A DNA stretch of 64,000 nt from Salinibacterium sp. ZJ450 (GTDB lineage Bacteria > Actinomycetota > Actinomycetes > Actinomycetales > Microbacteriaceae), in NCBI RefSeq assembly GCF_011751885.2, contig NZ_CP061771.1, positions 3,162,001 to 3,226,000 of the forward strand. Reading direction: 5' to 3'. Shown here piece after piece: positions 46,714 through 55,450 of the stretch (the stretch's first letter is position 1; the number at the start of each line of letters is the position of its first letter). The notes under the pieces were generated by a model that was not told the DNA's origin, made no database searches, and was given only the letters and a program-made list of their open reading frames with translations. The position numbers and the translations under genes were made by a program.

Positions 46714-46726
46714 GGAGCGACGCTCC
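46714..46726 (+). promoter_or_regulatory. Small hairpin enclosing the ribosome-binding site
   Basis: GGAGC (46714-46718) and GCTCC (46722-46726) can pair across GAC immediately before the ATG at 46727. The 5' arm is the Shine-Dalgarno GGAG itself, so folding would hide it. Translation may depend on ribosomes arriving from the upstream SDR gene. Confidence 0.45.
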
Positions 46727-47593
46727 ATGGAGGCGGAGAGTCTGAGGGCGCACACCGCGCTGCGGCACGGCTTCACGGACACCGCCGACGGCCAGATCCA
46801 CTTCCTGACCGCGGGGGAAGGCAACCCGCTCGTGCTGCTGCCGCACGGGGGTCGTTCGTCGCGGATGTATCGCGAACTGGCCCTGGTCCTGTCCCGCCAT
46901 TGCAAAGTGGTTGCGCTCGATCCTCCGGGCACAGGCGAATCGTTTCTCCCTGACGAGCCCCGCACGATTCCCGAACTCGCCGAGACCCTCCACCAGGCTG
47001 CGATTGCAACGGCGGGTCCTCTCTACACCCTCTACGGGATGAACGGCGGCAACAAGTTGGGTGCGGCGATCGCGGCGGCACACCCCGAGGCCATCGCCGG
47101 CTTCATCTTCGCGGGCCTCACGCACAGCATCGTTCTGTCCAATGACGGACGCGGCACGACTCTCGGAAAGCACCCGTCCGTGAAAGCCCTGCTCAGCACC
47201 GACGATAAGGCTAGTTCGGCCTCTCAGTGGATGGAGCAGGCCCGCGCGGCCACCGTGTTCGCGCCGGACAAGCCCGCGGGACAGGCAATAGACGAGGCGA
47301 TCGACCGGTTGCAGGCGATCCGCTACCGTCGACATTTCTACCGCGCAGTGACCGCCTATGACTTGGAAGGCGCGCTGCGCTCGCTGGCCGTGCCGCTGGC
47401 GATACTCGAGTTCGCCACCGCGAAGGAGGACGCGCAGATCGGGCGTCAGGCGTCGAAACTCGCCGCGGAACTCGCTGCGTTGGCTGAGCTCGTGATCGAA
47501 TTGCCTCCGGACGCCGCGGTGTCGCTCGAGGACCGCCCGGGTGAGCTGGCTGCAGCGATCGTGTCACTGCGGGACGCACTGAGAGGTGGCTGA
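46727..47593 (+). CDS. Alpha/beta-hydrolase-fold protein lacking the usual nucleophile
   Basis: 288 residues. The fold is evident from PLVLLPHGGRSSRMYRELALVL and VVALDPPGTGESFLPDE. The nucleophile elbow, normally G-x-S-x-G, reads G-M-N-G-G (Asn106), and I see no conserved C-terminal catalytic His (the region reads LPPDAAVSLEDRPGELA). It may be a non-hydrolytic member, as known for some cofactor-free dioxygenases and lyases of this fold, or inactive. It is 36 bases after the SDR, with its ribosome-binding site in a small hairpin. Confidence 0.75.
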   Translation: MEAESLRAHTALRHGFTDTADGQIHFLTAGEGNPLVLLPHGGRSSRMYRELALVLSRHCKVVALDPPGTGESFLPDEPRTIPELAETLHQAAIATAGPLYTLYGMNGGNKLGAAIAAAHPEAIAGFIFAGLTHSIVLSNDGRGTTLGKHPSVKALLSTDDKASSASQWMEQARAATVFAPDKPAGQAIDEAIDRLQAIRYRRHFYRAVTAYDLEGALRSLAVPLAILEFATAKEDAQIGRQASKLAAELAALAELVIELPPDAAVSLEDRPGELAAAIVSLRDALRGG

Positions 47594-47612
47594 TGCGGCG
47601 CCGTTAACGCAC

Positions 47613-47659
47613 GCATCCCGTCCCCTCGCGTCCGCAACGCGGACGAGGAAACGGGATGC
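47613..47659. terminator. Bidirectional terminator hairpin
   Basis: GCATCCCGT (47613-47621) pairs with ACGGGATGC (47651-47659), and the inner CGTCCG/CGGACG pairs as well, giving a long interrupted stem. It lies in the 84-base gap between the convergent hydrolase-like and dctM genes. Confidence 0.75.
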
Positions 47660-47677
47660 GGCGGCACCGCCTGAGAG

Positions 47678-49216
47678 CTACTTGGCTGCTGACATCCCAG
47701 GTAGCCACAGCGCGAGATCCGGCCAGGCGATGAGAACCACCAGGAACACGATGCACGCTGCGATAAACGGCATCACACCCTTGAACACGTCGGTGATCTT
47801 GAGCTTCAATCCCATGCCCTTGGTGCTGGATTGCGCTATCGCCAGAACGACGAAGTTCAACACACCGAGCGGTGGTGCCACCAGATCGATCTCCGCGAGA
47901 ACGATCAGGAACACACCGAACCAGATCAGGTCGACATCCAGTGCCACCAGTGGCCCCATGAACACCGGGATGGTGAGCAGCATCATCGCCAGAGTGTCGA
48001 GGAAGAATCCAAGCACGAGGTATACCGGGATGAGCAGCAGCAGGAAGCCGAGCTGAGTCAAACCGAGGGCGATGACCCCGTCCGCGACCCACTTCGCCAG
48101 GCCGCTCAGCGCCATGACGCGGGTGAGCAGGTTTACGCCGACGAGGAGGAGCATGACCGCGGCGACAGCAGACACCGTCTCCATCATCGTGCTGGAGAAA
48201 TAGGTCCCAACCACCTTGCGGGTCGGAATCGTTGTGGCGCCGGTCTTGAGGGTCTTCCTTGACCGGGCGATTACCACGCTCAGGCCGAGGATGAGGGTGA
48301 CCAGTGCGCCGTATGCGCCGGCCTCCGTCGCGGTGAAGATACCGAAGTAGATTCCGCCCAGAACGACCACGACGATGATGAGCATCGGCACCACATGGAT
48401 GAGCGAAGCGAACCGCGCTTTCCAGGAGTAGCTGATGCCGCGCGGTGCGGAACTCGGGCTGAACGACGCCCACAGAATGATGACGATGGTGAAGAGGACG
48501 GCGAGAGCGAGTCCCGGGAGGACGCCGGCGAGCAGCTGGGGACCGACGGGAGTCTCTGCGACGCCGGCGTAGATCACCAGGAGGACGCTGGGCGGGATGA
48601 CCTGGCCCAGAGTTCCGGCCATGCCCGTCGCTCCCATGGCGAGACTGGGTCGATACCCCGAGCGAATCATTTCGGGGATCGAGACTCGACCGACTGCGTA
48701 GGTGATGCCGATCGTGCTGCCGCTGGTTGCCGCCATGCCTGCACCGGCGAAGTTGGTTGCGATCGCTAGTCCGCCGGGGAGTCGACTAAGCCACTTGCGG
48801 GCGGCGTCGTAGGCGCCACTCATCAGCCCGCTCTTTCCCAGAGCGACACCCATGAGAACGAACATCGGGATGACGCTGAGCGACCACGAGGCGAAAGAGT
48901 GGAAGACCACTTCCTTTAACGTCCCTTCCACCGCTCGCGGTCCGACCAGGACGAAAAGTCCGAGAATCGCGGCGGCGGACATTGCCACGCCGATCGGAAT
49001 CTTGAACAGCATTAACGCCATCATCAGCAGGATGATCACGAACCCGACGATGAGCTTGCTGGACGGGAATACAAACAAGTACAGGGTGAGCAGGACGGTA
49101 ATGACCGCCGTGACAATGAGGCCGATCGTGAACCGCTGGGCGGTCAGCGCCTCCTTGATCTCGAGCGGCGTCTTGATCCGGGGCGGTTGGGGCGCTTCGC
49201 GCAATGACGTGCTCAT
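47678..49216 (-). CDS. dctM: TRAP transporter large permease
   Basis: 512-residue DctM-family protein with more than ten hydrophobic segments, above the usual length of roughly 430. The excess is an N-terminal extension with extra membrane segments (about residues 29-50 and 56-72). Family motifs include GLMSGAYDAARKWLSRLPGG, AGAGMAATSGSTIGITYAVG and MAGTLGQVIPPSVLLVIYAG. It overlaps dctQ by four bases. It drives ion-coupled uptake with DctQ and an external binding protein. No dctP is adjacent; two are at 26844 and 31661. Confidence 0.92.
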   Translation of the reverse strand: MSTSLREAPQPPRIKTPLEIKEALTAQRFTIGLIVTAVITVLLTLYLFVFPSSKLIVGFVIILLMMALMLFKIPIGVAMSAAAILGLFVLVGPRAVEGTLKEVVFHSFASWSLSVIPMFVLMGVALGKSGLMSGAYDAARKWLSRLPGGLAIATNFAGAGMAATSGSTIGITYAVGRVSIPEMIRSGYRPSLAMGATGMAGTLGQVIPPSVLLVIYAGVAETPVGPQLLAGVLPGLALAVLFTIVIILWASFSPSSAPRGISYSWKARFASLIHVVPMLIIVVVVLGGIYFGIFTATEAGAYGALVTLILGLSVVIARSRKTLKTGATTIPTRKVVGTYFSSTMMETVSAVAAVMLLLVGVNLLTRVMALSGLAKWVADGVIALGLTQLGFLLLLIPVYLVLGFFLDTLAMMLLTIPVFMGPLVALDVDLIWFGVFLIVLAEIDLVAPPLGVLNFVVLAIAQSSTKGMGLKLKITDVFKGVMPFIAACIVFLVVLIAWPDLALWLPGMSAAK

Positions 49217-49836
49217 CGGTTCTCCACTTTCCCAGTTGCGATGGCCTCGTCCTTAAGGCCATCGAATACGGTTACCTCAGCCTCGATGGCCGCAGCAGCC
49301 TCGTCTTCATCTACCGGGATGAATTTCTCCACGGTGATCGCCCTCAGCAAGACTGCGATGGCCTGGAGCAGGAGCCCGAGCATGCCAACCACGATGATCC
49401 AGCGATATGGCCAAATCTCAAGCCAGGGCGTGCCGACGGCCTTTTCTCCGAAGTTCATTGCCTCGACAGCCTTCTCGCTGCCGAACCAGATGAAGAGCGC
49501 CACGGTTCCCAGCGTGAACACCATCGACACGATCTCGATGATCCGCTGCGTACGCTCACCGGTCGGAGCCGTGAGGAGGTTGACCCGGATGTGCTCACCG
49601 CGAAGTAGGGCGTAACCCAGCCCGAGCGAGACGAGCGACGGCATCCACGCAAATTGCGTGAGGTCGAGCGTGCCCGGCAGCGGGCGGTTGAAGAAAAATC
49701 GCCCGAGCACGTCGAGGACGATGTTGATCATGAGCCCCACCGTGGCGATGCCACCCAACACGGCCAACAGAGTATTGAAGCGGTCGATCCACTTCAACCA
49801 CGGAAGGCGCTCAGTCGTGTCATCCACTGTCGTCAT
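49213..49836 (-). CDS. dctQ: TRAP transporter small permease
   Basis: 207 residues with four hydrophobic segments (TLLAVLGGIATVGLMINIVLD, FAWMPSLVSLGLGYALL, IIEIVSMVFTLGTVALFIW, WIIVVGMLGLLLQAIAVLL) and the DVLGRFFFNRPLPG motif of DctQ proteins. GGGAGG lies about five bases before the ATG. The ATG overlaps the stop of a 20-codon upstream frame (TGATG), so its translation may be coupled to that leader. Confidence 0.9.
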   Translation of the reverse strand: MTTVDDTTERLPWLKWIDRFNTLLAVLGGIATVGLMINIVLDVLGRFFFNRPLPGTLDLTQFAWMPSLVSLGLGYALLRGEHIRVNLLTAPTGERTQRIIEIVSMVFTLGTVALFIWFGSEKAVEAMNFGEKAVGTPWLEIWPYRWIIVVGMLGLLLQAIAVLLRAITVEKFIPVDEDEAAAAIEAEVTVFDGLKDEAIATGKVENR

Positions 49837-49898
49837 CAGCAGCCTCCCTTGATAAAGGCTGCGGCATCCGCAATCGGATAGGACTCAGAGTCCGTCAT
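49836..49898 (-). CDS. Possible 20-residue leader peptide coupled to dctQ
   Basis: An ATG at 49898 with AAAGGGG six bases upstream starts a 20-codon frame, beginning MTDSESYP and ending FIKGGC. Its TGA overlaps the dctQ ATG as TGATG. The dctQ ribosome-binding site lies inside its last codons. It has no hydrophobic segment and no residue-rich attenuator pattern. It could be a translated leader that sets dctQM expression, or a chance frame; no homology can be judged at this length. Confidence 0.45.
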   Translation of the reverse strand: MTDSESYPIADAAAFIKGGC

Positions 49899-49996
49899 AG
49901 TCAACCCCTTTGTTGATGGCTCTCGGCACGGGTACGGCTTTGGTTGCCGGAGCGACGATAACACAGAACAAGCCTGTGCTATTAATCCTTGTTAGT

Positions 49997-51184
49997 TTAG
50001 CTCGCTTCGTCTACGGTCGCTTCAACAAGGATGCTTTGGGCCTCGTTTTGGCGGCGCAGGCGGCGGGCGAGGAGGCTGATCACGATCGTGCCGATCAGTG
50101 TCGCGACCGCTGCGACAGGCGCTATCCAGCGCGGTCCGAGCGCCTCCAAAACCCCGGCGCTGACGGCGGCGCCGATCGCGCCGCCTGCCTGCACGAGGGC
50201 GGCGAACAGCGCGAACGCCGTCGCCGGGTTCGCCGGGTGGAGTCGGCCCATCTCAACCTGCGCGGCGGGAAATGTCACGTTCTGGGCGAGGCTCCACACG
50301 ACGACGACGATCGCGGCGATCAGAAAACTCGATGCCACAGAGAACAGCGGCGTCGTGATGGTGATCGCGATGAACCCGCCGATCGCGACAGCGTATCCGC
50401 TGAACCGATCGATCAGTCTTCCGCCAAAGAGGGCGGCGACCACGCCGGTTAGCCCGTAGATCACGAGCAGGATCGGAACCTCGACATCCGAGATCCCCGC
50501 CGAGTCCTTCACCAGGGGGGCGAAGAACGTGGTGATCGAATACTGGCACCAGGCGAATAAGAACGCGCACAGTCCGAGCACGAGCACGGCCGGGCGGCGG
50601 AAGGGCGCAAACTGTTCGGCGATGGTCGCCTTCGCCGGTTTCGGCGTCGGCGGGATGAAAAACAACCCGATGAGGCCGACGATGCCGAGCGAGGCAAGGA
50701 AGAGGAACGCGCCGGAGTAGCCGAGCCAGATTCCCAGCAGAGAACCGAGCGGCACCCCCAATGCTATCGACAGCAGGATGCCGGCAGACAGGAGACCCAA
50801 CGCCCGGCCCTCTCGTCCGGGCGGCGAGATCGCAATGGCAATCGCCGCCGCTTGCGGCGGGATGGCCGCCGCAGCGACGCCGACGATCACTCGAGACAGC
50901 ATGAAGATCGAGACGTCGGGGGCGAGTCCCGACAGGACGGTGCCGCCGATGAACAGGATGAGGCCTCCGGCCATGATCGTCCGCCGGCCGAACCGCGACA
51001 GGATGATCGGAAGCGTGGGTCCGACCACCGCGTAAGTCAGAGCGAACACGGTCAGCCCGAGCCCGGCAATCGCTTCGCTCGTGTTCAACCCTGTGGCGAT
51101 GGCGGGAACGATCCCCGCCATGATGAGGGCGTTCGTGCCCACAGCAAAAACTGCGAACAGCACAAAGACCAGGCGCCAGTTCAC
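49997..51184 (-). CDS. MFS transporter
   Basis: 395 residues with about twelve hydrophobic segments. The loop-2/3 motif is SRFGRRTIMAGGLILFIGG and the matching half-2 motif is GGRLIDRFSGYAVAIG. I start it at the GTG at 51184, which overlaps the upstream MFS stop as GTGA; the ATG further up has no support. It belongs to the AraJ/sugar-efflux-like branch. It is the second of two tandem MFS genes ending the P450 C operon and may export toxic intermediates or import the substrate. Confidence 0.88.
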   Translation of the reverse strand: MNWRLVFVLFAVFAVGTNALIMAGIVPAIATGLNTSEAIAGLGLTVFALTYAVVGPTLPIILSRFGRRTIMAGGLILFIGGTVLSGLAPDVSIFMLSRVIVGVAAAAIPPQAAAIAIAISPPGREGRALGLLSAGILLSIALGVPLGSLLGIWLGYSGAFLFLASLGIVGLIGLFFIPPTPKPAKATIAEQFAPFRRPAVLVLGLCAFLFAWCQYSITTFFAPLVKDSAGISDVEVPILLVIYGLTGVVAALFGGRLIDRFSGYAVAIGGFIAITITTPLFSVASSFLIAAIVVVVWSLAQNVTFPAAQVEMGRLHPANPATAFALFAALVQAGGAIGAAVSAGVLEALGPRWIAPVAAVATLIGTIVISLLARRLRRQNEAQSILVEATVDEAS

Positions 51185-52356
51185 GCGACCGCTCCCGTTG
51201 TCGCCGTGTCTTGAGATCTTTGAGCCCGCCGCACCAGCACAATGCCCCAACAGATACCCGCTGCCAGCAGCGCGGGTGGCCCCGCGGCGAAGGCGATCCA
51301 GCTCGCCCCGTGGCTTGTCAGGATGACTGCACCTGCGGCGCCGCCGACCGCGGCGCCGAGTTGGACCGCTGACATGTTCGCCCCAACCAGCGTCGCGGGG
51401 TTGTGGGGATGCATGGGGCCGAGCAGGACGTTGGTCGCCGGTCCGACGAGAGATCCGGTCAGCCCGAACGCAGCAATCGCCATGAAAGCACCAACGGTGC
51501 CGATCGGCGCCCCCAGGAGTGGAATAGCGACGCTCATGACGAGAAGGCAGACGATGATGACGGCGAGTCCGCCGAAGCGGTCGATCAGCCGTCCACCGAT
51601 GCCCATGGACACGATATTGCCGACGCCGAAAACTGCCAGCGCGACGGCAACCATTTTTCCCTCAGCACCGGCGGCTGATCCCAGGATCGGATGCAGGTAG
51701 GTGAGCACGATGAAGAACGACACTGCGTAGAACAGAGTGAACATGAGAACGGCGAGGACCGCGGGCGAGGCGAGCGGTTGGAACTGCTGCCGAAGCGTAG
51801 GCCGATCCGCGCGGAGGGCGACCCGCACCGTCGTGAGCCCGATGAGGGCGACGGCTGCGACGAGAGCGGTCAACAGAAACGCGATGCGATAGCCGAAAGC
51901 GTCGCCCAGCAGCGTGCCGACGGGAACCCCGAGCGCCATCGATACCGCGAAGCCCATGCCGACCCACGCGGCAGCGGCCCCCTTACGGCCCGGTTCCGAG
52001 ATCTCGATCGCCGCAGCTATCGCCTGTGCGGAATACGCGGCGGCGCCCAGCCCGACAATCGCCCTGGCCGCGTAGAAACTCCAGATGTCCCACGCGAAAG
52101 CAGAAAGAAGCACTCCGACGAGGAAGACCACCATCGCGACCATCAGTATTGCTCGTCGGCTGAATCTCGAGAAGACGATTGGGATGAAAGGCGCGGTCAA
52201 CGCGTAGGTGACCGCGAGCACAGACACGCTAATGCCGACCGCAGCTTCCGATACGTCGAGACTCCGTGCGATCTGCGGCAGCAGTCCGGCGATGAGCAGC
52301 GAATTCATCCCGGAGGCGACCATCCCGAGGGCGAGGAAGAAAATGCGGATGTTCAC
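51181..52356 (-). CDS. MFS transporter
   Basis: 391 residues, about twelve hydrophobic segments. SRFSRRAILMVAMVVFLVG and GGRLIDRFGGLAVIIVCLL are the two half-domain loop motifs. It is paralogous to the next MFS (same motif spacing, similar ends). It overlaps the epoxide hydrolase gene and the second MFS gene by four bases each, so all three are translationally coupled. Two coupled MFS proteins of one family could form a heteromer or have complementary substrates (inference). Confidence 0.88.
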   Translation of the reverse strand: MNIRIFFLALGMVASGMNSLLIAGLLPQIARSLDVSEAAVGISVSVLAVTYALTAPFIPIVFSRFSRRAILMVAMVVFLVGVLLSAFAWDIWSFYAARAIVGLGAAAYSAQAIAAAIEISEPGRKGAAAAWVGMGFAVSMALGVPVGTLLGDAFGYRIAFLLTALVAAVALIGLTTVRVALRADRPTLRQQFQPLASPAVLAVLMFTLFYAVSFFIVLTYLHPILGSAAGAEGKMVAVALAVFGVGNIVSMGIGGRLIDRFGGLAVIIVCLLVMSVAIPLLGAPIGTVGAFMAIAAFGLTGSLVGPATNVLLGPMHPHNPATLVGANMSAVQLGAAVGGAAGAVILTSHGASWIAFAAGPPALLAAGICWGIVLVRRAQRSQDTATTGAVA

Positions 52357-53597
52357 GTGCGATGCCGCAAGGTCTCGCGCAGGTCGGCCACCCAGTCATC
52401 CGGAATCTCCCACGGAATGAAGTGGCCGCCGCGCTCATGGGCACGGAGGTTCGTGGTGTTGAACCAGGCAGCCCTCGGCAGGCCTTGGTAGTGCGCGACT
52501 CGCTGCTCGGTGGTCACCCCCGGGGGGTTCTCGAAGCCGGCGAACGTGATGCCCGTTGGCACGCCGACTTGCGGCGTTCGATCGTGAGAAGGCGTCCACG
52601 GGTAGCGGTTTGTATTCGCGTAGGTGCGCATCGAGGTTCCGATCGCGTCATTGACCCAGAAGATCATCGCGTGAGTGAGGATGTCGTCCCGCGAGAAGAC
52701 GTTCTCGATCTCGCCGTCGCAGTCGCTCCACCTGCCCCATTTCTCGAGAAGGTAGGCCAGCAGCCCGACGGGCGAATCGGAGAACCCGAAGGAGAGCGTG
52801 CTCGAACTGAACATGTGAGCGGCCACGTGCATCGCAAACTTGCGAGCGATGCCCCAAGCTCCCGCACGGACCTCGTCGGGGGCGTCCGGGGGCGGCGTCG
52901 CACCGCCGGTGACATCCCACGCGCGATCACCTTGGAACGCGGTAAGCGGTATCGGCAGCCCCAGGTGCAGCGCGATCACTTCGTCTTCGTATTTGTGTGC
53001 GAGTTGCGCTGAGACGAGCGAACCGAAGTCGCTCGCCGCGACGGCATACCGATCGTGGCCGAGAACGTCGCGCATGAGTGTATGCCACAGGTCCGCGGCC
53101 TGGACGAACGTCATGTCAGGGTTGTTCGGTAGTGGCGTGGAGAACCCGAAGCCCGGAAAGCAGGGCGCGATGACATCGAACGCCGGCTCCCCTGCGGGCG
53201 GGTTAGCGAGCGGATCCATCACTTTCGCCCAGTGCCAGAATGTCCAGGGCCAGCCGTGCGTGAGGATGAGCGGGATGGCATCCGGCCGCAGTGATGCCCG
53301 GCGCATGAAGTGCACCGGGACCCCGTCGATTTCGACCTTGTAATGCTCGAAGCGGTTGATCTCCGCTTCAGCACGGCGCCAGTCGTACTCGTCCCGCCAG
53401 TACGCCACGAGCGGCTCAAGACGCTTGCGGCTCACCCCATAGAATTCGTCGTCGTTCCCGGCATCCACAGGCCACCGGGTGTGGGCAAGTCGGTGACGCA
53501 AGTCGTCCAGCACCTCGTCGGCAACCCGGATCGGTGCCTGCGTGAGCGCGTCAATCCCCCGCAGCGACTCTGTCGGCGGCGGGGCGCTCTGCGTCAC
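52353..53597 (-). CDS. Epoxide hydrolase
   Basis: 414 residues. The N-terminal EHN domain starts at PIRVADEVLDDLRHRLAHTRWP, followed by an alpha/beta-hydrolase domain. It has the oxyanion motif HGWP (114-117), nucleophile Asp190 in AVAASDFGSLVSAQL, and the His near the C-terminus in HERGGHFIPWE. It opens epoxides to diols. It overlaps the P450 C gene by four bases, so the P450 may make the epoxide that it opens (inference). A broken second copy lies just beyond the P450 gene. Confidence 0.92.
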   Translation of the reverse strand: MTQSAPPPTESLRGIDALTQAPIRVADEVLDDLRHRLAHTRWPVDAGNDDEFYGVSRKRLEPLVAYWRDEYDWRRAEAEINRFEHYKVEIDGVPVHFMRRASLRPDAIPLILTHGWPWTFWHWAKVMDPLANPPAGEPAFDVIAPCFPGFGFSTPLPNNPDMTFVQAADLWHTLMRDVLGHDRYAVAASDFGSLVSAQLAHKYEDEVIALHLGLPIPLTAFQGDRAWDVTGGATPPPDAPDEVRAGAWGIARKFAMHVAAHMFSSSTLSFGFSDSPVGLLAYLLEKWGRWSDCDGEIENVFSRDDILTHAMIFWVNDAIGTSMRTYANTNRYPWTPSHDRTPQVGVPTGITFAGFENPPGVTTEQRVAHYQGLPRAAWFNTTNLRAHERGGHFIPWEIPDDWVADLRETLRHRT

Positions 53598-54814
53598 CAG
53601 TCGACCATCACGCTGCGGACCCCGTAGATGAACCCGTCGTTCTGCATCTCGACCGGCTCGGGCGCGTCAGCCAGGCGGAGGGTGGGGATGCGGGTGAGCA
53701 GCTGTTCGAACGCGAGATAGAGCTCCGCGCGGGCGAGATTCTGACCGAGACACATGTGCGGGCCTGCCCCGAAGCTGATGTGCGCACGGTCGTTGCGGTC
53801 GATGTTCAGCTGGTATGGGTCTTCCCAGCGCCGCGGGTCATAGTTCGGCGAGCTGATCGTGACGATCACTCCGTCGCCGGCGTTGATCTGCTGCCCACCG
53901 ATGACCATGTCCTGGCTGGCGACCCGTGACAGGGTGCCGTCCACCAGGGAGTGCATCCGGATCATGTCCTCGACCATCCCGGGGATCAGCGACCCATCAG
54001 CCGTGACCCGCTCGCGAATCTCCGGCGACTCGAACAGCTGCAGCATTCCCATCGAGATCGTGTTCGCCGTCGTCTCATGGCCGGCGACGATCGTCATGAA
54101 GGTCTGCCCGAGGATCTGACGGTGCTCGATCTCGCCCTTGCGGGACTCTTCGATCAGAGTGCCGATCAGCCCGTTCCGGGGGTTCTCATACTGTGCGTTG
54201 ATTTCGGCGTCCAAGAGCGCGTACATCTCCTGCGCCGCCGCCACCAGTTCGTCCGCCTGCGTCGCCGCGGACGTGATGATGTTCGACAGCCGCTGGATGT
54301 CGCCGCTAATCGCGTAGTCCACGCCCAGGAGTGCACAGATCACCTTCGTCGGCACCACCAGGCTGAAATCCTGGTGGAGGTCGACCGGCCCGCCCTTGGC
54401 CAGTATCCCGTCCAGGGCCTCGGTGACGATCCGCTCCAGCTCCGGCTGCAGTTCGTTCACGCGCTTCGCGGTGAACTGGCGCGCCAGCATCCGGCGGTAT
54501 TTGCCGTGCATCGGCGCATCCATGTGCTTCAACATCGTGTCGTTCGCCCGGGACGTCACGCCCTTGCGCACCCGAGGGAAGTGCGGATGCTGCGCATCCA
54601 CCGAGATGTCCGCGTGCTCGAGTGTCTCCCGCACCTCGTCGTAGCGGAGGACAACCCATGCGCGCTGGTCGCTGTGGAGTTCCGCTGAACCAACCGCTGA
54701 CTGCTCACGCCACTGCTCGTAGGCCGCGGGCGGCCGGAACGGATTGTCCCGCAGCTGCGGGAACCACGGAGCGTCTGTCTGCGCACCGTCGGGTGTTGCG
54801 GTCTCGGTCGTCAT
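53594..54814 (-). CDS. Cytochrome P450 (C)
   Basis: 406 residues, unlike P450s A and B. The I-helix is VAGHETTANT, the K-helix EDMIRMHSLVDGTLSR, and the heme Cys355 lies in FGAGPHMCLGQ, of the CYP105/107-like general type. The ATG at 54814 is used because GAGGAG lies 11 bases upstream and overlaps the earlier in-frame ATG at 54832. It leads the P450-epoxide hydrolase-MFS-MFS operon. No ferredoxin is encoded nearby. Confidence 0.92.
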   Translation of the reverse strand: MTTETATPDGAQTDAPWFPQLRDNPFRPPAAYEQWREQSAVGSAELHSDQRAWVVLRYDEVRETLEHADISVDAQHPHFPRVRKGVTSRANDTMLKHMDAPMHGKYRRMLARQFTAKRVNELQPELERIVTEALDGILAKGGPVDLHQDFSLVVPTKVICALLGVDYAISGDIQRLSNIITSAATQADELVAAAQEMYALLDAEINAQYENPRNGLIGTLIEESRKGEIEHRQILGQTFMTIVAGHETTANTISMGMLQLFESPEIRERVTADGSLIPGMVEDMIRMHSLVDGTLSRVASQDMVIGGQQINAGDGVIVTISSPNYDPRRWEDPYQLNIDRNDRAHISFGAGPHMCLGQNLARAELYLAFEQLLTRIPTLRLADAPEPVEMQNDGFIYGVRSVMVDW

Positions 54815-54878
54815 TCGGCACCAACTCCTCATTCACTGCGTTGTGATGGGTTTCCCGCCGGCAGCATTATCGGCTTGA

Positions 54879-54892
54879 ATGATTTGAATCAT
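54879..54892. promoter_or_regulatory. Palindrome ATGATT-TG-AATCAT
   Basis: Six-base perfect arms with a two-base spacer, 64 bases upstream of the P450 C start. This is the most symmetric instance of the ATGATT-N2-AAT element seen at 32973, 35456 and (partly) 28165 and 44623. It is probably an operator for the P450 C operon. Confidence 0.55.
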
Positions 54893-54933
54893 AGCGGTTA
54901 ATGCTGACGTTGAATCAAGCTCGGAGTCCCCAT

Positions 54934-55443
54934 GCACCTCGGCGTCATCACTGTCCCATCCAACTCCCGATCGCGGTCCGGTCCCAGATCTCGGTGCCGC
55001 GCGAGGACGTCGACGACCTGCGCAGGCGTCTGGCCGCCACACGGTTTCCCGGTGACCCGGACAACGACGATGGCGACTACGGATTCCCCACCCAGTACCT
55101 GCGCGAACTCGTCGACCATTGGCAGCACCGTCACGGACGTCGTGGGACTTCCAACGTGTGATCGGGCGGCTCGCCGACCCGGGGGCGCATGGCGGTGACC
55201 CTGCCGATTCGTTCGACGTCGTCGTGCCGTCCTTACCCGGGTTCGGGTTCGGATTCTCCGGTCCGACTGGTGTGCGGCACTGGAACGTCTGGCACGCCGC
55301 CGACTCTCAGATCGGACTCATGCGCGCCCTGGGCTACGACCGCTTCGCGGCGGCGGGCGGCGAAATCGGCTCCCTCATCGTCGGGCACCTCGGCCATTGC
55401 ATTCATGGCCGATGTGCGTGACTTCTTCCGAACCCTGCGGTGA
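54934..55443 (+). pseudogene. Remnant of an epoxide hydrolase
   Basis: An EHN-domain start (RSQISVPREDVDDLRRRLAATRFPG) is readable to about 55125. The catalytic HGWP part is missing. In another frame WDFQRVIGRLADPG, SFDVVVPSLPGFGF and GYDRFAAAGGEIGSLIVGHLG follow, where the nucleophile Asp position reads Glu. The C-terminal half is gone. It has a frameshift with internal and terminal deletions. It appears to be a dead paralogue of the intact gene at 52353. Confidence 0.78.
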
Positions 55444-55450
55444 GCGCCAG

